Source of the DNA: Phycisphaerales bacterium
GTDB lineage: Bacteria > Planctomycetota > Phycisphaerae > Phycisphaerales > SM1A02
Direction of reading: 5' to 3'
Length of the DNA stretch: 64,000 nucleotides
NCBI GenBank assembly: GCA_029246705.1
Contig: JAQWMQ010000008.1
Coordinates: 124,001-188,000, forward strand
Shown here: one piece after another, positions 36,862 to 44,694 of the stretch
How the letters are laid out: the number at the start of each line of letters is the position of its first letter
Position numbering within the stretch: the first letter of the stretch is position 1
Position numbers and translations under genes: made by a program
The notes under the pieces: generated by a model
Told to the model about the DNA's origin: nothing
The model's database searches: none
The model's input: the letters and a program-made list of their open reading frames with translations, nothing else

Positions 36862-39117
36862 CTAGAAGTCGCTCCGTTTCTCTGTTTCAGCGGACTGGCT
36901 GCTCGAAGCGATTCGATCGGTGAGCGGATTGCGCTTTCGTTCCCCGGACTTCTCCTCCCGAATGAGATCGGTGATCGACTTGGAAGTCGAGGAGAAGTGG
37001 CGGTAGTCCGATCGATCCGCATAGTTCAGGATCACCCCGAGGTATGGTGCCCCGAGTTCACGGAGTTCCTGGACGCATCTTCTCAACGGAAGCCTCGACC
37101 TGCCCTTGCGAAGCGTGAGAAGCACACCGTCTACCGTGAGTGCGATCGGTGTCGATTCGATCGAACCACTCAGTGGTCCCGTATCCATTATGACCATGTC
37201 GAACTTGTCACGAAGCTGATCAAGCAGCCTTCGTATCGCATCGATCGGCACGTGCTCGGCGTTGATGCTGTCATCGAGTCCGATGGGAAGAATGCTCAGG
37301 TTCGAGTTTCCGAGCGCGATGATGTTCTCGTCGATGCTTCCCGACTTGATCGATTCCTTCAACCCCTTGTCGTGGAGCTTCCCGAACTGGTGGGAAAGCG
37401 ATCGTCCGATGAAGTCGCAGTCGACCATGCAGGTTCGATACCCCGCCTCGGCATAGGACCAGCCCAGGAGGGTTGCGATGGTGGTCTTGCCGTCGCCCTG
37501 GAACGGACTGGAGATAAGCATCACGAACCCGTGATCACCGCTGCCCACGTTCATTGATTGCAGACGATTCCTCAGACGGTGGATGCATCCCATCGCCACC
37601 TCGAGTGCCTCCGGATCATCGGAGGATGGCCCGGTGTCGGGAACCACGCCGAGGCACTGGAACTGACTCTTGTCCGACTGCAGCTGGCGCATGGCGAATG
37701 CACGTTGGTCGACGGTGCCCAGCAGGAAGAACAGGGCAAACACCGCGATGACGCAGCCGACGAACGCGACTCCCGCGATCTGCGGGCGCTTGTCCTTGGT
37801 TGATTCGGTGGGCGTGAGGGCGTACTGCGCGATCGAGATCCGGTCTTCGAGGGCATCTTCCTCGAATTCGATTCCTCTCAGCCGGTCGTCAAGTACCGCG
37901 AATTCGATTTCCAAGTCGTCAATGCTTCGCTGCAGCGCATCGTAACGAGCCCGAAGCGTGTTCATCGAATTGATTTCTTCGCGCTTCTCGTCGACCTTGG
38001 TTCCGATCTTGGTGATCTTCTCCTGGAGCTTGTCGAAGGATTGTTCCTTGCCCGGCCCCTCGTACCACTTTTTCTCGGTTTCCTTCCGTCGACGCACCAG
38101 GTTCGATTCCATCGACCTGATGGTGCTTTCGAGGATCCGCACCTGGCGGTGTTCGGTCGAAAGACGCGAACGAAGCTGATCGTATTCGATATTAACCCGG
38201 TCTATGTCCTGTTGCAGTTTCTTCAGGTTCGGTTCGAACGCCTCGAGTTGTGCCAGTTTCGGCAACGCGATGTCTTCGCCCTTGACCTCGCGGTCCTCCT
38301 CTTTCTTGACGCGTTCACGCAGCTTCTCGATGGTCTCCTCGACGAGTTTCTTCTCGTCCTCGAGGGCGGCCATCTCGGTGGCGTTCTCCGTCACGAAGTT
38401 ACCGACTTCGGCGATGCCGTACTTGCTCTGTCGAAGCAATGTCTGCTGTTGCTGGCGCTTGTTCTCGGCGGAGGTCCGGTTTTCGGTCTTGAAGGTCCTC
38501 AGCTGCTGCTTGGTGCGACTTCTCCGCTCCTCGTCAAGGGAACCGTGAAGCGCGATGTACGAATTGAGAATCGAATTCGTGATGGTCGCCGAAGCGGCTG
38601 GAACGCTGTCGGTGTATTCGATCTTGATCAGCTCGGTCTCGCCGTAGACCGTCGGCCTCATGTTGTATTTGATCTGTGCAATCAGCGCGTTCCGACCACG
38701 CTCGTCGAGAAGCTGCCTCATGTCGGAGGAGTTGATCGCTCGCTCCACGACGTCAGGGCTCTTCACGAGCATGACCTGGGATTCGAGGAACACCATGAAG
38801 CCCTTGGTATCTCCGGTCTCGTCGATCTTCTGGACGACCGTTTCGTTCTTGGAGTTCCCCTTGAGGAATCCCTCGGCCGTGTAGTTGATCGGGGCCAGCA
38901 TCCATGCGATGACGGCTGCAGAGACTCCCAACACGATCGCAGTGATGATCGCGTAGAGCCAGCGACCCTCCAGTCGGTCACGAACGAGTTCAAGTGGATT
39001 GACGGCTCCCCCTTCTTCTTCGTTGCCGCTTGCAACCTGCACTGGGGGTGAATCCTGATTTGAAAACGGCTGTCGCCCGTTTGCCAGATCGCTGTTGTGG
39101 TTGTCAGTGTTGCTCAT
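36862..39117 (-). CDS. Polysaccharide chain-length determinant fused to BY-kinase (Wzz/CpsD type)
   Basis: This 751-residue protein has a cytosolic N-tail, then TM1 (about 55-75; WLYAIITAIVLGVSAAVIAW) and a Wzz-type segment with a long Glu/Lys/Arg-rich coiled coil (about 190-430). TM2 lies near 445-465 (IAGVAFVGCVIAVFALFFLL), followed by a BY-kinase domain. The kinase has Walker A SSPFQGDGKTT (about 535), Walker A' MVDCDF and Walker B MVIMDTGPL. The C-terminal tail is Ser/Lys-rich and nearly free of tyrosine, with only NYADRSDYRH close to the domain. The usual autophosphorylated Tyr cluster therefore seems absent. It controls EPS polymerisation and export with Wzy and an outer-membrane channel. 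It overlaps the EpsI-like gene by 4 bp (ATGA). Confidence 0.92.
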   Translation of the reverse strand: MSNTDNHNSDLANGRQPFSNQDSPPVQVASGNEEEGGAVNPLELVRDRLEGRWLYAIITAIVLGVSAAVIAWMLAPINYTAEGFLKGNSKNETVVQKIDETGDTKGFMVFLESQVMLVKSPDVVERAINSSDMRQLLDERGRNALIAQIKYNMRPTVYGETELIKIEYTDSVPAASATITNSILNSYIALHGSLDEERRSRTKQQLRTFKTENRTSAENKRQQQQTLLRQSKYGIAEVGNFVTENATEMAALEDEKKLVEETIEKLRERVKKEEDREVKGEDIALPKLAQLEAFEPNLKKLQQDIDRVNIEYDQLRSRLSTEHRQVRILESTIRSMESNLVRRRKETEKKWYEGPGKEQSFDKLQEKITKIGTKVDEKREEINSMNTLRARYDALQRSIDDLEIEFAVLDDRLRGIEFEEDALEDRISIAQYALTPTESTKDKRPQIAGVAFVGCVIAVFALFFLLGTVDQRAFAMRQLQSDKSQFQCLGVVPDTGPSSDDPEALEVAMGCIHRLRNRLQSMNVGSGDHGFVMLISSPFQGDGKTTIATLLGWSYAEAGYRTCMVDCDFIGRSLSHQFGKLHDKGLKESIKSGSIDENIIALGNSNLSILPIGLDDSINAEHVPIDAIRRLLDQLRDKFDMVIMDTGPLSGSIESTPIALTVDGVLLTLRKGRSRLPLRRCVQELRELGAPYLGVILNYADRSDYRHFSSTSKSITDLIREEKSGERKRNPLTDRIASSSQSAETEKRSDF

Positions 39118-39875
39118 CGTGCGAGTTCGCTTTCATTCGGCGGGACGGTCGTGTCTGGATTCAGTGGTGCATAGAGTGCACTGATCAACCTCATGGGTAT
39201 TGCGCTGAGGAGTTCGGTGGTGTGTTCGACCACCAAACCGGTTTCCGGCGAGTCGGCAAAGACCATCTGCAGCTGGGCAACGCCAACAGCAGACATGTTT
39301 CGGCCCTGGGTGCTCCTACCCTTCAATTCCTGCATATCGGTCAGCAGCAACCTGTTCGGTAGCAGGAACATGCTGAGAACCGTCTGTTCCTGTTCGAGAC
39401 CGTCCTGATCGAATCTCCGGAAGCGATAGAGTCTCATCTGGACGTTTATATCGGCAAGTTGGACGGTCACATCTTCAGTCGCATCCTTGATCAACGTCCA
39501 GCCTGTGGCCGGATAACAGACTGGCGGGTAGTGCCCCACCATGTCCCTGAGATCGCTGCAGTGGATCAGGGCAAGCACCACGTCATCGGAGGTCTCGAGC
39601 CTGGAGAACCGCCTGCTCACGAGCGAGTTGGGACGAAGGATCTCCATGGCTGCAGTCGGAACGGGTACATCGGCACCCCACCAGTTGTGGAGTTGATAGG
39701 GAAACTCATCCATCTCCGCTGCGATGTCCGCGCGATGCTGGAGGATCTCGCTGTCCTCGCCCATCGGGTTGTCGATCAGGAACCAGCCACCCATCATCAG
39801 AACGATGCTGAGCAGCGGAGCGGTCCTGTTGATCCTCATTCGGATCGAGCCCATTCTGGAGGAACGTACCTTCAT
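39114..39875 (-). CDS. Exosortase-associated EpsI-like protein (DUF3485)
   Basis: The start at 39875 forms an ATGA overlap with the exosortase stop. An upstream frame is open but unneeded. The 253-residue product has one N-terminal transmembrane helix (TAPLLSIVLMMGGWFLI). Its soluble part carries the family signature HYPPVCYPATGW near residue 126, followed by beta-rich sequence. EpsI/DUF3485 proteins occur either fused to the C-terminus of exosortases or encoded next to them; here they are separate. It is predicted to act outside the inner membrane. The precise role in sorting or EPS export is not settled for the family. Its stop overlaps the Wzz/kinase start. Confidence 0.85.
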   Translation of the reverse strand: MKVRSSRMGSIRMRINRTAPLLSIVLMMGGWFLIDNPMGEDSEILQHRADIAAEMDEFPYQLHNWWGADVPVPTAAMEILRPNSLVSRRFSRLETSDDVVLALIHCSDLRDMVGHYPPVCYPATGWTLIKDATEDVTVQLADINVQMRLYRFRRFDQDGLEQEQTVLSMFLLPNRLLLTDMQELKGRSTQGRNMSAVGVAQLQMVFADSPETGLVVEHTTELLSAIPMRLISALYAPLNPDTTVPPNESELAR

Positions 39876-40747
39876 GAAGCCAGCCTCCAACTCATGATCG
39901 GTATGTCCAGCCATTTAAGCAGCCGAACGATCCCGAAAAGCAGAAACAGGGCCAGGGGCAGCATCACCAGGCCCGCCATCCAGTGGAAGCTGTCCGCTTC
40001 GGCCGGTGGAAGGAAGGTGTACGCGAGGCTGGTCAGGAACAGCCTGAAGATGTTGCAGGCAAGAGCAATGAAGGGGCTCACCAGAAAGAGGAACAACCTG
40101 GTCCCCAGCCGGAAAGGCATGCTGAAGACGAACCCGTATACAACCAACAGAAGCGCGAAGACCATGCGCATGCCGTTGCAGGCCTCACCGATGGCGACGG
40201 GGATCTGATCCTCTCCGATGAGTATGACGCTTCCATGCCTGACGGCGAGAACATTCGTCATGTCCAGTATCCCGATGGTCACCGCGGTCGCGAAGCTCTG
40301 CAGCGGAGCCGCCAGTGCAACCCGTACGGAACCCGGGGTCGGAATCAGGAAGAAGAGGCAGATGATCGCCGGCAGGAACTGCCTGATGACCTCGATGCCG
40401 GTCATGGTGAGAATGCAGCCGATCAGCAGGACGACCGCACCACCGTGCCAGAGAAGAAGGATGTCCTTCTCTATGCCCCACCACGAAGTCAGGGCCCCGA
40501 CGATGATCACCAGTGGACCAAGCATGCTCGGGCGGTAACGGATGAACTGAAGGCGTGAGCGTCTCAACCAGAAGAGGTAGAGGGCGACGATCGGAGCGAA
40601 GAGCGCCTGGCCGTTCTCAGGGTCGCGTATGGCGCGTGAGAGCATGTCGATCCAGGCCCCACGAGCAAGGAAGAACGCAAGCAGAAGCAGCAGGAGAAGG
40701 ACCATGTAGTCCTGCTTCATCCATCCTCTTCGGTCGGAGAGCCTCAT
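39872..40747 (-). CDS. Exosortase (PEP-CTERM-type sorting transpeptidase)
   Basis: The ATG at 40747 is chosen because it overlaps the upstream stop as ATGA; 24 extra upstream codons are open. The 291-residue polytopic protein carries the three exosortase active-site positions: Cys190 in EACNGMRM, Arg235 in NIFR and His255 in FHWMAG. All lie in or beside predicted membrane helices. Exosortases cleave C-terminal sorting tails after export and probably attach the protein to a glycan or lipid. Three candidate clients are in the window (13417-13938, 44695-45468, 52177-52944), two of them with VPLP-type tails. Placement inside an EPS operon is typical for the family. Confidence 0.92.
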   Translation of the reverse strand: MRLSDRRGWMKQDYMVLLLLLLLAFFLARGAWIDMLSRAIRDPENGQALFAPIVALYLFWLRRSRLQFIRYRPSMLGPLVIIVGALTSWWGIEKDILLLWHGGAVVLLIGCILTMTGIEVIRQFLPAIICLFFLIPTPGSVRVALAAPLQSFATAVTIGILDMTNVLAVRHGSVILIGEDQIPVAIGEACNGMRMVFALLLVVYGFVFSMPFRLGTRLFLFLVSPFIALACNIFRLFLTSLAYTFLPPAEADSFHWMAGLVMLPLALFLLFGIVRLLKWLDIPIMSWRLAS

Positions 40748-41718
40748 GCCTTCGACCCTCCTGCAAGATGCGAACCCCTGCCTGCATGTGCGTTGTACCC
40801 GTTGGAACGGCCGCCCCATCGTGCGTCAGGGAGCTTCTCCTCGCCTTCATCCAGTCGGGTACCGGCCTGTATCTGTTTGTTCGGCTTCACCACGGATCTG
40901 GTGATCAGGGCATCAGCGCCTATCTGGCAGCCTTCAAGAAGAACCGCCTGGTCGATGATCGCCCTCGGACCGACCTGAACGCCCTTGCCCACGAGCACCG
41001 AGGAGGTGATGACCGCAGTCGGATCAACCTGTGCGGTCTCGTGGATCCAGGGGTCGAGATCTCCCCTGCTCTTCGAGGTTCGGGGAAATCTGGCGATGTG
41101 AGCGAGGTAGTCCTCGACCCTGGTGATCCGGCGCAACTGGTCATCGATCTGTCGCACGAGAACTCGGTTTCCATCCGAGATCACCTTGGGCAGAAGCTGC
41201 TCCTTGAGATCGAAGAAACCGACTTCCGGTATCAGCTCGAGCACCTTCCTCTTCAGGATGATCATGCCCGCGGGTTCCGAGAGAGGCGTCTGGATGATTG
41301 CTCCGTCGATGCCCTCTTCGTCGATGCTCATCTCTGCAATGACGTCTATGTTGCCTGGCGGAATGGCCGTCCCCTCGATCAGGAGAAGATCATTCACGTT
41401 CTGTCGTCCGATGATCGTGTCCCGCAGTGTTCCCGCGGTTCCACGGTGTTCGTTCTTGTCGGTCTTCACCTCGAGGGGATAGCCGAGGAAATCCGGAATG
41501 GATCCCAGCTGCTTCTCGATCTTCGGAAGGTCTTCGGGCCGACCGGTGACCACCGTGATGTCTGTCACGTGATCGAACTGCTTGACCAGCTGTACCCACG
41601 CCGCGACCAGGCTCGGAGCCACCGGTGTCGGTAGCAAGCAGACAGGCATTCCGAATTGTGAACGGAGAAGCGAGGGGCCGGACCCTCCTACAAGGATGAT
41701 TGCACTAACGGGGTTCAT
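40744..41718 (-). CDS. Degenerate sugar nucleotidyltransferase-like protein with left-handed beta-helix
   Basis: In this 324-residue protein the N-terminal half has the alpha/beta outline of NDP-sugar pyrophosphorylases but a corrupted nucleotide loop. It reads LVGGSGPSLLRSQFG instead of GGxGTRLxPLT, and no PK(P)L motif follows. After about 215 it has hexapeptide repeats (VDPTAVITSSVLVGKGVQVG, AVLLEGCQIGADALITRSVV). The catalytic Arg and Lys of the family therefore seem to be missing, and a regulatory or scaffolding role is possible. It is the first gene of the ten-gene EPS/exosortase operon and overlaps the exosortase start by 4 bp. The C-terminal tail is Gly/Arg-rich. Confidence 0.75.
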   Translation of the reverse strand: MNPVSAIILVGGSGPSLLRSQFGMPVCLLPTPVAPSLVAAWVQLVKQFDHVTDITVVTGRPEDLPKIEKQLGSIPDFLGYPLEVKTDKNEHRGTAGTLRDTIIGRQNVNDLLLIEGTAIPPGNIDVIAEMSIDEEGIDGAIIQTPLSEPAGMIILKRKVLELIPEVGFFDLKEQLLPKVISDGNRVLVRQIDDQLRRITRVEDYLAHIARFPRTSKSRGDLDPWIHETAQVDPTAVITSSVLVGKGVQVGPRAIIDQAVLLEGCQIGADALITRSVVKPNKQIQAGTRLDEGEEKLPDARWGGRSNGYNAHAGRGSHLAGGSKA

Positions 41719-42010
41719 TCTTATTCAAGTCTTCGGCTCACCAACCACCTCGCATTCGAAGAGTCTGCAGGTCGCGCAAGATCTCTCTCGTTCGAGTTTC
41801 TGGCAATCTGGTCCAGTTAATCCCCAGGCAGAGCGGCAGCTGCCTTCATCGATATGTGCACGGCAAAAATGAAGCGATAGGCCATCCCATTGCCATGACG
41901 CCGACCCTCCATTGTACCTGTGATTTCGTCTGGTCAAGAAGTTGATTCACGGTAGGTCTTTTTGCCGGAAATGAACCACGAGTGTTATCGGGCGGACTGA
42001 CTCGTGGGGG
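41719..42010. other. Intergenic region, probable promoter region of the EPS/exosortase operon (minus strand)
   Basis: This 292-bp gap separates two minus-strand units. It must contain the promoter and leader of the ten-gene operon starting at 41718. I cannot assign -10/-35 boxes with confidence. A 7-bp inverted repeat (CACGAGT and ACTCGTG with a 16-base loop) lies just after the 42011 stop, but no T-run follows, so it is a weak terminator candidate at best. No small gene was found. Confidence 0.45.
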
Positions 42011-42865
42011 CTATGAAGCCCGGTTTTCAATTCTGCTTGAATCATCCCGACCCCACTTCGAACATCCTTCTGGTCCGATCACTCGCGCAGCTCTGCGGCG
42101 TGTGATGAAACGAACCGTTGCATAGACGACGAAGGATGGAAGTAACCACGGATGCTTCGCGATGGTACGGATGCGTTCGCTTGGTCGAACTTCCTCGTTT
42201 CGCGCAAGCAGTCCTCCCTCGAGTTCTCTCAATTCGATCCCACCCGCATCCACCCGCGTCATCATGCTGAGCAGGCTCTTCAGGTTCCTCGGGCAATGAA
42301 CGAGCGAAGCGGCTTCGGTTACAAGCCTGCGTTCATCCTGGCTGAATTGAAGTCGAACGTATCCATCGTCCGAAATGATGTCGGGAAAACCCCCGAACCT
42401 GGAACGCCCTTTTTCACTGAGGGCGTAGGCTCCAGACCCACCGATCATCGAGCTGTTGTAGAAGGGCATCTTCATCCAGGCTCGATAGAACATCCTGACC
42501 AGAAGGCTCGAACGCTTTATTTGAAATCGTGGGGCAGGTGATACCGCGAGAACCTTCTCCGAGAGGGCGGCGAAGAGCGCCGGTATCGCCCCTGATTCAA
42601 GTTCGACGTCCGCATCGAGGTAGAGACGTGGGTACGAAGATGCCGCCTCGTCTCCCAGGTTCAATGCGTGTGACTTCGAGGCGGTTTCGGTCTGAAGAAC
42701 ACGCACGCCCTCGATCGCATCGGCAACCTGCGCGGTTTCATCCGTGCAACCGTTGCACACGACGATGATCTCGAGATCCCCCTGGCACCCCGATATGGGG
42801 AGTGCGTCCAGGCATCGCCGGATCACGTTCGCTTCATTGTGTGCAGGAATCACCACCGAAGGCAC
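42011..42865 (-). CDS. Family 2 glycosyltransferase (paralogue A)
   Basis: This 284-residue protein starts VVIPAHNEANVIRRCLDAL, the GT2/GT-A opening. It has EIIVVCNGCTDET near 31 and the DxD-type metal site LYLDADVELE near 96. The later IISDDGYVRLQF is typical of the acceptor-binding part. A short hydrophobic stretch near the C-terminus (LPSFVVYATVRFI) suggests membrane association. The start codon is GTG. It is clearly related to the gene at 45760-46599 (shared NLGDEAAS, YLDAD, C-terminal WGRDDSSR). It follows the PssE-like gene by 21 bp and is probably co-expressed with it. Sugar specificity is unknown. Confidence 0.88.
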   Translation of the reverse strand: MPSVVIPAHNEANVIRRCLDALPISGCQGDLEIIVVCNGCTDETAQVADAIEGVRVLQTETASKSHALNLGDEAASSYPRLYLDADVELESGAIPALFAALSEKVLAVSPAPRFQIKRSSLLVRMFYRAWMKMPFYNSSMIGGSGAYALSEKGRSRFGGFPDIISDDGYVRLQFSQDERRLVTEAASLVHCPRNLKSLLSMMTRVDAGGIELRELEGGLLARNEEVRPSERIRTIAKHPWLLPSFVVYATVRFITRRRAARVIGPEGCSKWGRDDSSRIENRAS

Positions 42866-42886
42866 GTCGCGGCCCTCCAGTCCTCA

Positions 42887-43369
42887 TCAGCCGGCAGCAT
42901 GTATGAAGGTGCGCAGGGCGGTAATGAGCTCTTTCGATGCGGATGGTGACAGTGCCTCGGGCTTGGCAACCGTGTGAAGGGTGTCAAGCTTCTTCACGAG
43001 GTCGTCCTCGTCGAATGCCACCGTGATGCCGCTCAATTCCTTGAACCTTCGGACCGTGGCAAGCTGGTGGTCGTTGCGAGTTTCTCGAAGTCGTGCCACT
43101 CGTGGCATCACGATGATCGGTTTCTCATACTTCATGGCGGCCAGGATGCTTCCCGTTCCAGCATGCATGACCAGTATTTCCGATTCCTTGATCCGTTTCG
43201 CATACTGCTCCGGATCCAGGAGCTGGACATAGTCGCAGTTCGAGGGGCGCCACGAAGTCGACCCGATCTGCATGAATATGTCCTTGCGGCCTCTTTCACC
43301 GCCCCAGGCATCGACCGTCTTGCACAGTCGATCGAACGGCATCTGCATTCCAACACTCACGAATATCAC
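42887..43369 (-). CDS. PssE/Alg13-like glycosyltransferase catalytic subunit
   Basis: This 160-residue protein matches the C-terminal half of GT28-type transferases (MIFVSVGMQMPFDRL at the start). The donor-binding motif is VMHAGTGSILAAMKYEKPII, near residues 78-97, and PRVARLRETRNDHQ follows. In bacteria such small proteins pair with a PssD/Alg14-like membrane partner to form one transferase. The partner is the adjacent gene, whose stop overlaps this start by 4 bp (ATGA). It probably adds the second sugar, glucuronate or similar, to the lipid carrier (inference by analogy). Confidence 0.88.
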   Translation of the reverse strand: MIFVSVGMQMPFDRLCKTVDAWGGERGRKDIFMQIGSTSWRPSNCDYVQLLDPEQYAKRIKESEILVMHAGTGSILAAMKYEKPIIVMPRVARLRETRNDHQLATVRRFKELSGITVAFDEDDLVKKLDTLHTVAKPEALSPSASKELITALRTFIHAAG

Positions 43370-44475
43370 AGCACATTCCCCCTGTATTGAGGGCCCTGGT
43401 CACGGGCAAGATTCGGCCACTGTGTCAACAGCAGGTCAATCCACTTACTCGCCTTGTCGCCCGAGAGCGAAAGCTCCTCGGCGTTCGCTATCGAATCGAC
43501 CCAACCACACCTGATGCCGAGCAGCTTCCCTGCCATGCAGGCCAGGTAACCGGGTGCGGCTCCGGTGGTGATGATCACGTCGGGCTTCTCCCTGAGGAGA
43601 ATCCGCATGATGACGATGAATGTCCATGGAAACCGACTGACACTCCACCTGGTGGTGTCTGGTATGCGGTAAAAGGTCGCGCCACTGTCCTCAACGGTTG
43701 TCCTGAGACCTTCGCAGACAGAGGCAAAGCAGACGTTGCAGCCATCGAATGCCGGTTCCAGTCGCATCAGTTCGACCCAGTGGCCACCACCGGAACTGAT
43801 TGCAAGGACCTTCGGTTGGACGGGATCTTCCACGGTATTCGTGGCTGTCTCGGGTTTCGTTCTTTGGACCTGATCGCCGTTGGTCTGTCTGTCCCCCGTT
43901 CCGGGGTCCCGGGGAGTGGCATCCTCATCCTCGTCATCCGCAGTCGAACCGGATTGTTCGCAGGCCAGGACGTTGCCGAAGTAGGCGGGGCCCTCCTCGG
44001 TCGAGAGGTGTTCCCACTGGGTCAACCAGAGACTGGCCCAACGTCTGGCCTTTCGACCCGACATCGAGAGTTCGTCCACGTTGGCGATCGAATCGATCCA
44101 GCATGTCTTTCGTCCGAGAAGTCTCCCCACCATGATGGCGAGGAAGCCCGGAGCGGCACCGGTGGTGATGATCACATGGGGGCGCTCTCGCAGGACGAGC
44201 AGGACGACCCTGGCGAAGAGCCAGAGCAGCATGAACTTGTTCCAGCGGGTTGCATCCGGAAGGACATGGAAACGGGCATCGGGGTCGTTGATGTCCTGCT
44301 TGCTCCAGGCAAGCACGGTGGCGTAGGCCACGTCACACCCCTCGAATGCACTCTGCAATCTCATGAGCTGGACCCAGTGACCACCGCCCGAACTCACGGC
44401 CAGCACTCGAGGTCGTTTCTTGCCTCTTCTGGAGCCTTCAGCCGGGTTTGTGTTGTTCGAAGTTGATCCAGTCAT
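43366..44475 (-). CDS. Tandemly duplicated PssD/Alg14-like membrane partner
   Basis: The 369-residue product contains two consecutive, similar Alg14/PssD modules. Each has an opening SSGGGHWVxLMRL (about 28 and 226), a middle hydrophobic segment, I-I-T-T-G-A-A-P-G-[FY]-L-A, W-[IV]-DSIAN, and a closing LLTQW or LWLTQW with GNVL. They are joined by an acidic/polar linker (about 175-217; STADDEDEDATPRDPGTGD). Normal PssD/Alg14 proteins hold one module of about 150-170 residues. The two copies differ at many positions, so this is an old fusion and not an assembly duplicate. It is translationally coupled to the PssE-like gene. It would recruit that catalytic subunit to the membrane; whether both modules work is unknown. 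Confidence 0.85.
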   Translation of the reverse strand: MTGSTSNNTNPAEGSRRGKKRPRVLAVSSGGGHWVQLMRLQSAFEGCDVAYATVLAWSKQDINDPDARFHVLPDATRWNKFMLLWLFARVVLLVLRERPHVIITTGAAPGFLAIMVGRLLGRKTCWIDSIANVDELSMSGRKARRWASLWLTQWEHLSTEEGPAYFGNVLACEQSGSTADDEDEDATPRDPGTGDRQTNGDQVQRTKPETATNTVEDPVQPKVLAISSGGGHWVELMRLEPAFDGCNVCFASVCEGLRTTVEDSGATFYRIPDTTRWSVSRFPWTFIVIMRILLREKPDVIITTGAAPGYLACMAGKLLGIRCGWVDSIANAEELSLSGDKASKWIDLLLTQWPNLARDQGPQYRGNVL

Positions 44476-44636
44476 GGTGACGTCCGATATCCAGGGTCTT
44501 CGGGAACCTGAAGCCAGCAGAGACCTTGAAACAGCCTCTCATCCCGTAGTCAACCTTTCGGCATGAAAGGCGTGTCAGACCTGTGAATCGTCAAAAGAGC
44601 GGTCAATTGTCCCTCGTGGTCAGCCATGAAAAGCAA

Positions 44637-44668
44637 CAGGGTGCCGTTTCCGAGGAAACGGCACCCTG
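44637..44668 (-). terminator. Hairpin terminator downstream of the VPLP-tailed protein gene
   Basis: A 14-bp perfect stem (CAGGGTGCCGTTTC with its complement, four-base loop) sits 26 bp after the stop of the minus-strand gene at 44695. On the minus strand it is followed by TTGCTTTTC, an interrupted T-rich tract. It separates that gene from the PssD/PssE unit. Confidence 0.75.
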
Positions 44669-44694
44669 AAAAGACTGTCAGTTCATCTGTGATC

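Noticed and set aside
41830-41900. Possible c-di-GMP riboswitch (GGCAAAAATGAAGC-like stretch)
   Set aside because: It lies on the strand opposite to the operon, and the conserved core beyond GGCAAA is not present.
43366-44475. Duplicated segment as an assembly artefact
   Set aside because: The two modules differ at many residues and have a distinct linker, so an old gene duplication is more likely.
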